A stretch of 54,643 bases of DNA from Opitutus sp. GAS368 (GTDB lineage Bacteria > Verrucomicrobiota > Verrucomicrobiia > Opitutales > Opitutaceae). Of the stretch, positions 1-8,926 are shown one piece after another (the stretch's first letter is position 1; each line of letters starts with the position of its first letter). Under the pieces are notes generated by a model. That model saw nothing but the letters and a program-made list of their open reading frames with translations. It had not been told where the DNA came from and searched no databases. Made by a program: the position numbers and the translations under genes. The stretch is taken from positions 1-54,643 of the forward strand of contig CAMBVX010000004.1 in the NCBI GenBank assembly GCA_945871085.1. Reading direction: 5' to 3'.

Positions 1-273
1 GCCCAAATCCATCTGCGCACTCCGCCCAAGACCAAATCACTGCTGATCTTGGCCGCGGAACTCTCAGGGGCCACCAATCTGACAGACTACATCCTGCGCG
101 CAGCCGTCGAGCGCGCGCAAGCCGATCTCCTGAGCCAACAAACGTTCGCGCTCAAGAAAGGCCTGTGGAATGAATTCGCGAAACGGCTGGACGCGCCCGC
201 GCGCGACTTGCCCCGCCTGCGCAAACTTCTGCTGACGCCCGATGTCTTCGCCCGCACCGCTCAATCGACCTGA
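1..273 (+). CDS. DUF1778 / TacA-like antitoxin (5' end outside window)
   Basis: The reading frame is open from base 1 to the TGA at 271-273, so the start lies upstream of the window. The visible 90 residues contain the DUF1778 pattern: an N-terminal stretch KTKSLLILAAELSGATNLTD followed by a helix (YILRAAVERAQADLL) of the ribbon-helix-helix type, then a C-terminal toxin-binding tail ending in LLTPDVFARTAQST. In this family the protein represses its own operon and neutralises a GNAT toxin. The next gene starts inside it (ATG at 242, 32-bp overlap), the normal arrangement for translationally coupled TacA-TacT pairs. Family assignment is from motif recognition and gene order. Confidence 0.8.
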   Translation, partial: AQIHLRTPPKTKSLLILAAELSGATNLTDYILRAAVERAQADLLSQQTFALKKGLWNEFAKRLDAPARDLPRLRKLLLTPDVFARTAQST

Positions 274-757
274 GCCGCTGGGAGCGCGTCACCAAGTTGC
301 TGCATTTGACTGCGGCGTACCTGCGCTCAACGAGTTCTTGTCTCGCCACGCGCTGGGCAACCACCAATCCGGGACCGCCAAGACCTACGTGGCGACAACT
401 GACAGCCATATCGTTGTCGGCTATTATAGTTTGGCAGCATCATAGATCCTCTATGCGGATGCACCGACCCGCCTGCAAAAGGGCGCACCGCGCCACCCGG
501 TTCCGGTCGTGCTCCTGGCGCGACTTGCAGTAGACCGTGCCTGGCAGGGCAAAGGACTTGGCGCCGGGTTGCTGAAGGACGCGATTATCCGCGTGTTGAC
601 CGCCGCCGAGGGCGTTGGCGTGCGCGCGTTGCTTGTGCATGCCAAGGACGAAGCGGCCAAAGCCTTTTACGAGCGTTACGATTTCGCGCCCCTACCAAAT
701 TACCCGATGCACCTCGTGCTCCTCCTCAAGGATGCTCGGCGCATCGTCAGTGGTTAA
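242..757 (+). pseudogene. TacT-like GNAT acetyltransferase toxin interrupted by an in-frame TAG
   Basis: Starting at ATG 242 the frame encodes a TacT-type N-terminus (GARHQVAAFDCGVPALNEFL, then GTAKTYVA and VVGYYSLAA) and stops at TAG 443-445. The same frame, without any shift, continues immediately with ILYADAPTRLQ, HPVPVVLLARLAVD, the acetyl-CoA loop RAWQGKGLGAGLL and FYERYDFAPL to the stop at 757. A single amber codon therefore separates two halves of an otherwise complete toxin of about 170 residues. Family members acetylate aminoacyl-tRNA to block translation. Overlap with the antitoxin gene is retained. Either the toxin is inactivated, the codon is read through, or it is a base-call error; the sequence alone cannot decide. 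Confidence 0.8.
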
Positions 758-1011
758 TCACAAACCTGCGAACCAACCACATGCGCCGGGCCGCCGGAAA
801 ACCCGATGGTGCGTCCAAGGCCAGCGAATATCGATCGCCGATACGTCAATGACGCACCGGTGGCCGAAGTGGCGCGAATTCCCTCGGTAGTAACCGGAAT
901 TTCCCCTCGATCATTTCAACATCTCGCGCCACGGGCAGGCAAGTTCGCTGAAGACTTCAGCGGGATTGCCCTCTAAAAAACAGGTATTAGCGTCACTTTG
1001 GTTCGCGTTGA
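758..1011. other. Intergenic segment between the toxin and the truncated Ig gene
   Basis: No convincing gene on either strand. The Ig-protein frame is closed by TGA at 1009-1011, right where recognisable Ig sequence begins, so this segment probably contains the junction of a deletion or rearrangement that removed the 5' part of the downstream gene. I see no inverted terminal repeats or transposase fragment that would name the agent. Confidence 0.5.
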
Positions 1012-4000
1012 AATCGCACCTCCTCCCTCACGTATCAGTGGCTCAAGAACGACGATGCCATCACGGGTAACGCTTCCGCGACCACCGCCACGCTCACGCT
1101 CACCAATGTCCAGGCCGCCAGCGCCGCGATCTACACCGCCGTCGTCACCAACCCCATCGGCTCCGTCACGAGCGCTGGTGCCGCCTTGGTCATCACGGGC
1201 CTACCGCCCGTCGTCGCGACTGCGCCCGCCTCAATCACCAAGACAGCCGGCACCACCGCCGTGTTCACGGTCTCCGCCACCGGCTCGCCCACCCTCACCT
1301 ACCAATGGCGCAAAGGCGGCACCAACCTCACCAATACCGCCAACATCACCGGCGCCACCAGTGCGACCCTGACCGTCACCAACGTCCAAACCGCCGACGC
1401 CGCCACCTACGACGTCGTCGTCTCGAACACCACGCTGCCCAACGCCACCAGCGCCGGCGCCACCCTCACCGTCACGGCCGCCGCCCCGACCATTACCCTC
1501 CCACCTGCCACCCAGACTGCCGTCGTCGGTAACATCACGACTTTCACTGTGACCGCGACCGGCACCGCGCCGTTCACCTACCAGTGGCGCAAAGGCTCCG
1601 CGAATCTCGCCAACGGCGTCACCGGAAATGGCTCCACGATCGCAGGGGCCACGACCGCCACGCTCACCGTGACCAATACCCAACTCGCCGACGCCGGCAA
1701 TTTTGACGTAGTCGTGGCCAACGGTATCAACCCCGACACCACCAGTGCAGTGGCCGTTCTCACCGTGAGCGCCGTCGCCACCCCGAGCACGGTGGCTTGG
1801 AACTTTGGCGCCGGAGCCGGCACTGAATCCGCCGCGCCCACGAGCGGTCTTCCCGCCGACGTGACCGGCGGCACCGTTACCTCGGGCAACAACAACGGCA
1901 CGACCACGCTCGTCACAGCCGTCTCCGTCTCCAACACCTACTCCGGTTTTTCCGCCGGCAACAACGCCGGAGCCGCCGCCCGGGTCGGCGCTCTCAACCC
2001 TGCCGCCGCCGGGTCGGCGTTTTTCCAGTTCACCCTCACCCCCGCTGCCAACAAACAATTGTCCGTCTCCGCCCTCACCTTCGGAAACCGTAGCACGGGC
2101 ACGGGACCGCAGGCGTATTCAGTTTTCTCCAGCGCGGACAACTACACCACCGCGATCGCCGCGGGCACCATCAGTGCCAACAGCGCGTGGGCGCTGCATT
2201 CGCCGGCCTTTACCGCCGTCAGTGGCACGACCGGCACCGCCCTCACCTTCCGCATCTACGGCCACAGCGGAGCGGGCAGCCCCGGGGCCAACACCGCCAA
2301 CTGGCGCATCGACGATCTCAAGGTGACGCTCAACACCGCCGCGGGCGCACCGTTGGTCCCGGCAGTCGCCGCAACCACTCCCGTCGGGGCCGCCACGGGC
2401 GTCGCCGGAAATGCCCCGATCACCGTCACCTTCAACCAATCCGTCACCGTCGCCACCGGCTGGTTCACGATCAACAGCGCTCTCACCGGTGGCATCGCTG
2501 CCACCGTCACCGGCGGTCCTACGACCTACACGCTCACGCCGCCTGTCAGCTTCACGGACAATGACACCGTCACCGTGACGATCATCGCGGCCCAGATCAC
2601 CGACACCGCTACGAGCACGCTGAAACCAGCGGCGAACACCGTGTTGACCTTCACCACCGCTGCGGCCGTCGCGCCCACCATCGCGACCGCGCCCACGCCC
2701 CAAACCGCCGACGCCGGGGCCAGCGCCACCTTCACCGTCGTCGCCAGCGGCACCGCCCCGTTTGCGTATCAGTGGCGCAAGAACGCCGTGAACATCACCG
2801 GCAACGCCTCCGCGACCACCTCCACACTAATCCTCCCCAACGTCCAGGCCGCCGACGCCAGCGCCGGCCCTTACGATGTCGTCGTCACCAATTCCGTGAG
2901 CAGCATCACGAGCGCCGCCGTCGCGCTCACCGTCACCCCCGTCGCGCCCGCCATCACCACCGCGCCGGTTGCCGCCACCGTGCTCTCCGGCAACAACACC
3001 ACCTTCACCGTCGTCGCGACCGGTACGACTCCCTTCACCTATCAATGGCGCAAAGGCGGCGTCGCCCTCGTCAATGGCGCCGTCACCAACGCCGCCACCA
3101 TCTCTGGTGCGACCGGTGCCACGCTCACCCTCACGTCCATCACGTCCGCCGATGCCGGCAATTACGACGTCGTCGTGACCAACTCCGTCGCCTCCGCCGC
3201 GCCCACCACCGCCGTCGCACTCACCGTCACGCTCCCGCCCGCCAGCACGCCGACCAACTACACCGGCGGCTCCTACGCGCAGAATTTCGACGGCCTGCCC
3301 TCCACGGGCACGTTTACCTTCACCGGCAACGGCCCCTATGCGCTCGACGTGGCCCCGCCCGGCGGCGTCGGTGCGACCAGCCTGCTCGGCTGGAGTTTTG
3401 CCAAATACGCCGGCACCGGCGCCGCCGCGCTCTTCAAGTTCGACAACGGCGGCAGCAATTCCGGCGGTGCCAATTCCTACGGCACTGCCACCGCCACCGA
3501 CCGCGCGCTCGGCTCGCTCGGCAGCGGTGGTAACAGCTCCCGCTTCGGCATCGCGCTCGTCAATACCACCGGCCAAACCCTCTCCACGTTTACCCTCGGC
3601 TATACCGGCGAACAGTGGCGTCACGGCGGCGCCCTCATCCCCAACAAACTCGCCTTCTCCTACGCCACCGGCGCCATCGATATCAACACCGTGGTCACCG
3701 GCGGCTTCACGGCCGCTCCCGCCCTGGATTTCACCGCCCCGATCGCCACGGCCACCACCTCCGCCCTCGACGGCAACCTCGCCGCCAATCGCGTCGTGAT
3801 CGCCCCCGTCACGATCACCGGCCTGACGTGGGCTGCCGGCCAAACCCTCATCCTCCGCTGGACCGACGTCGACGATGCCGGCAGCGATGACGGCCTCGGC
3901 ATCGACGATCTCACCTTCACCGCCGTGCCTGTGCTCAGCGGCCAGCCCGTCGCCCAAACGATCACGTCCGGCGGCGCCGCCACGTTCACCGTCGCCACCG

Positions 4001-7000
4001 CCGCCACGCCGGCCACCTACCAGTGGCGCAAGAATGGCACCGCCCTCGCCGGCATCGCCAGCGCCACCACCGCCACCCTCAGTCTCGCCGGTGCCACCAC
4101 GTTGTCCGCCGGCAGCTACGACTGCATCGTGACCAACTCCGCCGGCAGCACCACCAGCGGGGCCGCCACTCTCACCGTCAACCGTATCACCGCGAGCCTC
4201 ACGCTGCTCAACCTTGCGGCCACCTATGATGGTAAACCAAAATCCGCGACCGTCGTCACCAATCCCGGCGGACTGCCGCTCGTGCTTTCGTATGGTGGCA
4301 GCACCACCGTGCCCAGCGAAGCCGGCAGCTACGTTGTGAGCGCCGTGGTCAACACGTCCGAGGTCGAAGGCTCCGCCTCCGGCCTCCTCACCATCGCGCC
4401 GGCCGCTCAGACCGTGACCCTCGGCGCGCTCCCCGCCACCGTCGCTCCCGGCGTCGCCTTCACGCTCAACGCCACCGCGAGTTCCGGTCTCCCCGTCACC
4501 CTGTCCGTCGTCAGCGGCAACGCGTCCGTCGCCGGTAATTCCATCACGCTCGCCGCCACGTCGCCCGTCACACTGCGCGCCGCTCAAGAGGGCAATGGCA
4601 ACTACCTCCCCGCCACCGTCGCTGAGATCACGCTCACCGCCGGCAAACTCGCGCAGACGATCACGCTCACGTCGACGATCTCCGCCCAGGTCTCGACCGC
4701 CGGCCTGTTCACCCTCGCCGCCACCTCCAGTTCCGGTCTGCCCGTCACGTGGTCACTCGTCTCCGGCCCCGCCACCGTCAGCGGCAACACCCTCGCCCTC
4801 ACCGGCGCGGCGGGCACCGTCGTCGCCCGCGCCGCCCAAGCCGGCAACGTCACCTACAACCCCGCCACCGCCACCGATCTTTCGTTTGAAGTCACCGTCG
4901 CCAAACTCGCGCAGTCCATCGCGTTCACCTCGCCGCTCCCCGCCCAGGAATCCACCGCGGGCCCACTCACGCTCAGCGCCACCGCCAGCTCCGGCCTGCC
5001 CGTCACGTTCGCCCTCATCTCCGGACCCGCGACGCTTGGCGGTAACACGCTCACGCTCACCGGCACCGCTGGCACGGTCGTCGTCCGCGCGTCGCAACTC
5101 GGCAACACCGCTTTCAACGCCGCGCCGTCCGCCGACCTCTCCTTCCCCGTCACCCTCGCGAAACTCGCCCAGACCATCGCCTTCACCTCGACGATCGCCG
5201 CACAGATCTCGACCGCCGGCCCGTTCACCCTCGGCGCCACCGCCACCTCCGGCCTGCCCGTGACCTTCGCCCTCGTCTCCGGTCCCGCGACCCTGAGCGG
5301 CAACACGCTCACCCTCACCGGCACCACCGGCACCGTCGTCGTGCGCGCCTCTCAAGCCGGCAACACCACCTACAATCCCGCGACCCCGGCCGACCTCTCG
5401 TTCACCGTCGCCCTCGCCCCCGTCGCCGACGTCGCTCCCCGCATCACCACGCAACCCCTCGCCCAAGTCGCGCAAACCGGCGGCACCGCTTCCTTCTCCG
5501 TCACCGCCACCGGCACACCCGCCCCGACCTACCAATGGCGCAAGAACGGCGAAGACCTCTCGGGTGCCACCTCCGCGTCGCTCACGCTCGCCAACGTCCA
5601 GTCCGCCGACGCCGCCGGCTACGACGTCGTCCTCACCAACGTGGTCCGTTCTGTCACCAGTTCTCTCGCACGCCTCACGGTGAGCGCCACCGCCACCGCC
5701 CCCGTGATCACGCGCCAACCCGGCAACGTCGTCGCCCTCGCTGGCCGCAGCGCCACCTTCACCGTCGTCGCCACTGGCGCGCCCGCACCTATGTATCAAT
5801 GGAGCCAGGGCTCCGCTCCGATCTCCGGCGCCACGGGCTCCACCCTCAGTCTTGCCAGTGTCACCACCGCCGACATCGGCAACTATGCCGTGATCGTCAC
5901 CAACTCCGCCGGCACGGTGACGTCGTCCGCCGCCACGCTCGCCGTGATCCGCCGCAGCTACGCCGGCACCTATTTTGGCACCCTCGGCAACGGCGGCTCC
6001 TTCGCGCTCCGCATCAACGATGACAATACGGGCGTCTTCCTCGGCTTCCTCCCCGGCTCATCCGACGCCTTCGTCAGTCGTGCGGTCACCATCGATGACG
6101 AGGGCCGCTTCAGCTTCACGGTGAATGTCGCCAACCGCCCGCTCAGCCCGGCCACCTCCGAGCCCGCCCGCGCCGCCGTCGGCATCGTCTTCGACGGCAC
6201 GATCACCGGCTCCGGTTCGCTCGCCACGTCCCCTGCCAGCACCTACGCCCTCGCGGCGACCAAATCCCCCGCCACCGGCGCGACCGCCGCCAGCGCCGGC
6301 TTCTATCAGGCCGGTTCCTCCGGCAGTTCCGCGCAAACCCTCGTGATCGTCAGCCCTTCCGGCCAAGCCTTCGTCGTGACCCAAACCGGCACGACGTCCG
6401 ACGCCGGCACCGGCACGATCGACGCCACCGGCAAGGTCACCGTCACCACCGCCGCGCGCACCACGATCTCCGCCAACGTCGCCGCCGACACGACCGCACT
6501 CACCGCCACCGTTACCACCGCCGCGGGCACCACCACGACGTTCACCGGCTTTGCCGACAACTCTGCCGCCCTCGCGCAGCAGCGTATCGTAAATCTCTCG
6601 ACGCGCACCACCGCCGGCGTCGGTGACCAAGTCGCCATCGTCGGCTTTGTGATCACCGGCCTCGAATCGAAACCCGTTCTCCTACGCGCCGTCGGTCCCG
6701 CCCTCCGCGGCCTCGGCGTCACGACCGCCCTCGCCGCGCCTCGCCTCGAACTCCGCGCCAACGGCGTCCTCCTCGCGACCAACACCGGCTGGAGCACCAC
6801 CGGCAACGCCGCCGAGATCGCCCACGCCGCCGCCCGCTCCGGGGCCTTCCCGCTCGCCGCCGGCAGCGCCGATTCCGTGATTCTCACCACCCTCGTGCCC
6901 GGCACCTACAGCGCCCTCATGAGCGCCTCCGACGCCAGATCCGGCGTCGGCCTGGTGGAAATCTACGATCTCTCCGGCGGCTCCCTCGCGCAGAAGCTCA

Positions 7001-7392
7001 CCAACCTCTCCGCCCGGGCCGCCGTCGGCAGCGGCGAGGGCACGCTGATCTCCGGCCTCGTCGTCGGCGGCTCCGCGCCGAAACGTGTGCTCATCCGCGC
7101 CGCCGGCCCGTCGCTCACCCAGTTCGGCGTCGCTGGAGCCCTCGCCCGTCCGGCCCTCGCGCTGTTCTCCGCCACCGGCATCGTCCTCGCGCAGAACACC
7201 GGTTGGTCCACCTCGGCCGATGCCGCCACGATTGCCGCCGCCGCTGCCCGCGTGGGTGCCTTCGCATTCGGTGCCACCAGCGCCGACTCGGCCCTGATTC
7301 TCAATCTTCCTCCCGGCGCCTACACTGCGCAGGTCACGGGTGTCGCCGGCCCCACCGGCACCGCCCTCCTCGAAGTTTACGAACTGCCGTAA
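1012..7392 (+). CDS. Giant multi-domain Ig-like repeat protein, 5'-truncated
   Basis: Open from 1012 to TAA 7390-7392, about 2,126 residues, with no signal peptide and no credible start; the first in-frame initiation codon is a TTG at 1186, already inside an Ig domain. Order by nucleotide: partial Ig (1030-1200), two Ig domains with the YQWRKG core (to 1770), a beta-rich domain (1780-2345), a Big_5/SbsA-like domain (2350-2660), two Ig (to 3230), a second beta-rich domain (3240-3930), one Ig, an MBG/YDG-like domain (4186-4390), four tandem 86-residue repeats (4390-5421), two Ig (to 5950), a unique region, and two tandem C-terminal modules (about 6580-6990 and 6991-7389). Such proteins are normally secreted and surface-associated in Verrucomicrobiota. 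Ser/Thr/Ala/Gly-rich composition fits that. Without its export signal this copy may be non-functional. Confidence 0.85.
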   Translation, partial: NRTSSLTYQWLKNDDAITGNASATTATLTLTNVQAASAAIYTAVVTNPIGSVTSAGAALVITGLPPVVATAPASITKTAGTTAVFTVSATGSPTLTYQWRKGGTNLTNTANITGATSATLTVTNVQTADAATYDVVVSNTTLPNATSAGATLTVTAAAPTITLPPATQTAVVGNITTFTVTATGTAPFTYQWRKGSANLANGVTGNGSTIAGATTATLTVTNTQLADAGNFDVVVANGINPDTTSAVAVLTVSAVATPSTVAWNFGAGAGTESAAPTSGLPADVTGGTVTSGNNNGTTTLVTAVSVSNTYSGFSAGNNAGAAARVGALNPAAAGSAFFQFTLTPAANKQLSVSALTFGNRSTGTGPQAYSVFSSADNYTTAIAAGTISANSAWALHSPAFTAVSGTTGTALTFRIYGHSGAGSPGANTANWRIDDLKVTLNTAAGAPLVPAVAATTPVGAATGVAGNAPITVTFNQSVTVATGWFTINSALTGGIAATVTGGPTTYTLTPPVSFTDNDTVTVTIIAAQITDTATSTLKPAANTVLTFTTAAAVAPTIATAPTPQTADAGASATFTVVASGTAPFAYQWRKNAVNITGNASATTSTLILPNVQAADASAGPYDVVVTNSVSSITSAAVALTVTPVAPAITTAPVAATVLSGNNTTFTVVATGTTPFTYQWRKGGVALVNGAVTNAATISGATGATLTLTSITSADAGNYDVVVTNSVASAAPTTAVALTVTLPPASTPTNYTGGSYAQNFDGLPSTGTFTFTGNGPYALDVAPPGGVGATSLLGWSFAKYAGTGAAALFKFDNGGSNSGGANSYGTATATDRALGSLGSGGNSSRFGIALVNTTGQTLSTFTLGYTGEQWRHGGALIPNKLAFSYATGAIDINTVVTGGFTAAPALDFTAPIATATTSALDGNLAANRVVIAPVTITGLTWAAGQTLILRWTDVDDAGSDDGLGIDDLTFTAVPVLSGQPVAQTITSGGAATFTVATAATPATYQWRKNGTALAGIASATTATLSLAGATTLSAGSYDCIVTNSAGSTTSGAATLTVNRITASLTLLNLAATYDGKPKSATVVTNPGGLPLVLSYGGSTTVPSEAGSYVVSAVVNTSEVEGSASGLLTIAPAAQTVTLGALPATVAPGVAFTLNATASSGLPVTLSVVSGNASVAGNSITLAATSPVTLRAAQEGNGNYLPATVAEITLTAGKLAQTITLTSTISAQVSTAGLFTLAATSSSGLPVTWSLVSGPATVSGNTLALTGAAGTVVARAAQAGNVTYNPATATDLSFEVTVAKLAQSIAFTSPLPAQESTAGPLTLSATASSGLPVTFALISGPATLGGNTLTLTGTAGTVVVRASQLGNTAFNAAPSADLSFPVTLAKLAQTIAFTSTIAAQISTAGPFTLGATATSGLPVTFALVSGPATLSGNTLTLTGTTGTVVVRASQAGNTTYNPATPADLSFTVALAPVADVAPRITTQPLAQVAQTGGTASFSVTATGTPAPTYQWRKNGEDLSGATSASLTLANVQSADAAGYDVVLTNVVRSVTSSLARLTVSATATAPVITRQPGNVVALAGRSATFTVVATGAPAPMYQWSQGSAPISGATGSTLSLASVTTADIGNYAVIVTNSAGTVTSSAATLAVIRRSYAGTYFGTLGNGGSFALRINDDNTGVFLGFLPGSSDAFVSRAVTIDDEGRFSFTVNVANRPLSPATSEPARAAVGIVFDGTITGSGSLATSPASTYALAATKSPATGATAASAGFYQAGSSGSSAQTLVIVSPSGQAFVVTQTGTTSDAGTGTIDATGKVTVTTAARTTISANVAADTTALTATVTTAAGTTTTFTGFADNSAALAQQRIVNLSTRTTAGVGDQVAIVGFVITGLESKPVLLRAVGPALRGLGVTTALAAPRLELRANGVLLATNTGWSTTGNAAEIAHAAARSGAFPLAAGSADSVILTTLVPGTYSALMSASDARSGVGLVEIYDLSGGSLAQKLTNLSARAAVGSGEGTLISGLVVGGSAPKRVLIRAAGPSLTQFGVAGALARPALALFSATGIVLAQNTGWSTSADAATIAAAAARVGAFAFGATSADSALILNLPPGAYTAQVTGVAGPTGTALLEVYELP
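4390..5421 (+). repeat. Four tandem 258-bp coding repeats in the Ig protein
   Basis: Units run 4390-4647 (most diverged), 4648-4905, 4906-5163 and 5164-5421, each 86 codons. The last three begin with LAQ(T/S)I and share ASSGLPVTF-like and VSGPATLSGNTL-like blocks, then R(A/S)(A/S)Q and GN. Exact unit length and strong similarity between the last three point to recent unequal duplication. Confidence 0.85.
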
Positions 7393-7443
7393 AAAAGGAG
7401 GGCGCGGTCTCCGCCCCACCCTCCTCGCCCGCGCCCTAAGCCC

Positions 7444-7503
7444 GTAGCCGCGAGCGTGAGCGAGTGCAGGTTCGTCCCCCGCGGGGCAGGCTTTACGCCT
7501 GCC
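7444..7503. repeat. Palindromic repeat fragments downstream of the Ig gene
   Basis: Bases 7444-7466 resemble one arm of the palindrome seen intact at 51703-51760 (GTAGCCGCGAGCGTGAGCGA). Directly after it, GGCAGGC (7485-7491) and GCCTGCC (7497-7503) form a perfect 7-bp hairpin with a 5-base loop. A similar GGGGCAGGCTTTATGCC string occurs near 10106. There is no T-tract, so a terminator role for the Ig gene is only possible. Confidence 0.6.
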
Positions 7504-7547
7504 ATCGCCCGCGCTTTCCTCCTGCCTCTCCGACCGATCGATCCGCG

Positions 7548-8846
7548 ATGAAAAAACTCCTCCACACATTCTGGCCCCTGCTCGCCCTCCTTGCCTTCGC
7601 CGCCGCTCTCTACGTTTTTTCGCCTCGCTCTTCCCCTCCGCCCACCACCAGTGCCACGCCCGCATCCTCCTCCGCGCCGACGGCCCTCGTCTCGAAAACC
7701 GAAAACCCCTCCCTCGACCCCACGCGCATCCCCAGGACTCCCGCGGCCTCCGAGCCCCGCACCCGCGCTCAAGAATTCGGCACCACTTTTTTGGCTCTTC
7801 TCGCCCGCGACCCCGAAGTCGCCCTCGCCTACGTCCGCACCCTGCCGCCCGGACCCGAACGCGCCCAAGCCCTCATCGCCAGCCTCGACGCCCTCTCCCG
7901 CTCCGCGCCCGATCGCGCCCTTACCCTCGCGCGCGAACTCGTCCGCACCCGCGACGAAGCCAACCTCTACAGCCTGCTCTTCGACCGCTTCGCCCGCGCC
8001 GAGCTGCCCTCGACGGTGCAACGCCTCGCCGCCGTGCCCCCGGGCTTGCCGCGCGAAAATGCCCTCCGCGCCCTGGCTGATGTTTGGGCGACCGCCGACA
8101 CTCCCGCTGCACTTGCGTGGGCCCAGACCCTGCCCGACCTCGCCGACCGTACTCCCGCGCTGGAAACCACGCTGCACAACTTGCTCTCCCGCGATCCGCT
8201 CCAGGCCATCGCGGCCGCGCAGAAACTCCTCACTGGCCCCGCGCTTGATCGCATCGTGCTCGCCTCGCTCCAAACCCTCACGGCCACCGATCCCCAAGCC
8301 GCTTCCACGCTCATCCCGCTGCTACCTCCCGGCGAAACCCAGACCTTCGCGGCCGTCGCCGTCGCCCGCGCCCTCGGCGCCAAAGACCCCGACGCCGCGC
8401 TGGCTTGGCTCAATACTTTACCACCCAGCCAAGTCCAACGTCTCGCGCTGAACAACATCCTGACCGAGTGGGTCCGCCGCGACGAGACCGCGCCCGCGCC
8501 CTACCTCGAAAAACTCCCGCCGGGGCCCGGCCTCGACGCCGGCGCCGCGCACTACGCCGGACTGCTGGCCGCGCGCGCGCCCGCCCGCGCCATCGCCTGG
8601 GCTCAAAATCTGCCCCACGAATCCGCCCGCCAAGCCGCACTCGTCTCCGCCGCTTCCGCGTGGGCCCAGAGCGAACCTGCCGCCGCCATGCTCTGGGCCT
8701 CCGCGCAACCGACCGGAGCCCTCCCGCTCGCCGGCCTCACCGGTCCATTCTCCTACTGGCTCCTCCACGACGCCCCCGCCGCCCGCGCGTGGCTCGACAC
8801 CGCCCCGCTCCCGCCCGAAACAAGAGCTCAGCTCCAACCCAAATGA
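7548..8846 (+). CDS. Membrane-anchored alpha-helical repeat protein, function unknown
   Basis: ATG at 7548 was chosen because it gives a clean N-terminal anchor (MKKLLHTFWPLLALLAFAAA) of 432 residues total; the frame extends upstream to 7464 but that part is low-complexity repeat DNA. After a Pro/Ser-rich linker (about residues 25-75) come degenerate helical units of roughly 33 residues, many with the pattern D-P-x-x-A-L-A-W-A/L-x-x-L-P (for example PAALAWAQTLPDLADRT and DAALAWLNTLPPSQVQR). Such TPR/Sel1-like arrays usually mediate protein contacts. Product would sit in the periplasm or on the outer face of the inner membrane. No enzymatic motif is seen. mnmA follows 80 bp later on the same strand. 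Confidence 0.7.
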   Translation: MKKLLHTFWPLLALLAFAAALYVFSPRSSPPPTTSATPASSSAPTALVSKTENPSLDPTRIPRTPAASEPRTRAQEFGTTFLALLARDPEVALAYVRTLPPGPERAQALIASLDALSRSAPDRALTLARELVRTRDEANLYSLLFDRFARAELPSTVQRLAAVPPGLPRENALRALADVWATADTPAALAWAQTLPDLADRTPALETTLHNLLSRDPLQAIAAAQKLLTGPALDRIVLASLQTLTATDPQAASTLIPLLPPGETQTFAAVAVARALGAKDPDAALAWLNTLPPSQVQRLALNNILTEWVRRDETAPAPYLEKLPPGPGLDAGAAHYAGLLAARAPARAIAWAQNLPHESARQAALVSAASAWAQSEPAAAMLWASAQPTGALPLAGLTGPFSYWLLHDAPAARAWLDTAPLPPETRAQLQPK

Positions 8847-8926
8847 CGCCGTCGCCATGGCCGTCGCCCTGCTCGTGAGAGCAGGGATCGCCCGCCCTCC
8901 CGACCTCGTTCCCCTCCTCTCCGCCT

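Noticed and set aside
1231-2058. Long antisense frames opposite the Ig gene and other GC-rich genes
   Set aside because: Low-complexity Gly/Arg/Asp translations that mirror codon bias of the real gene; no domain or start signal.
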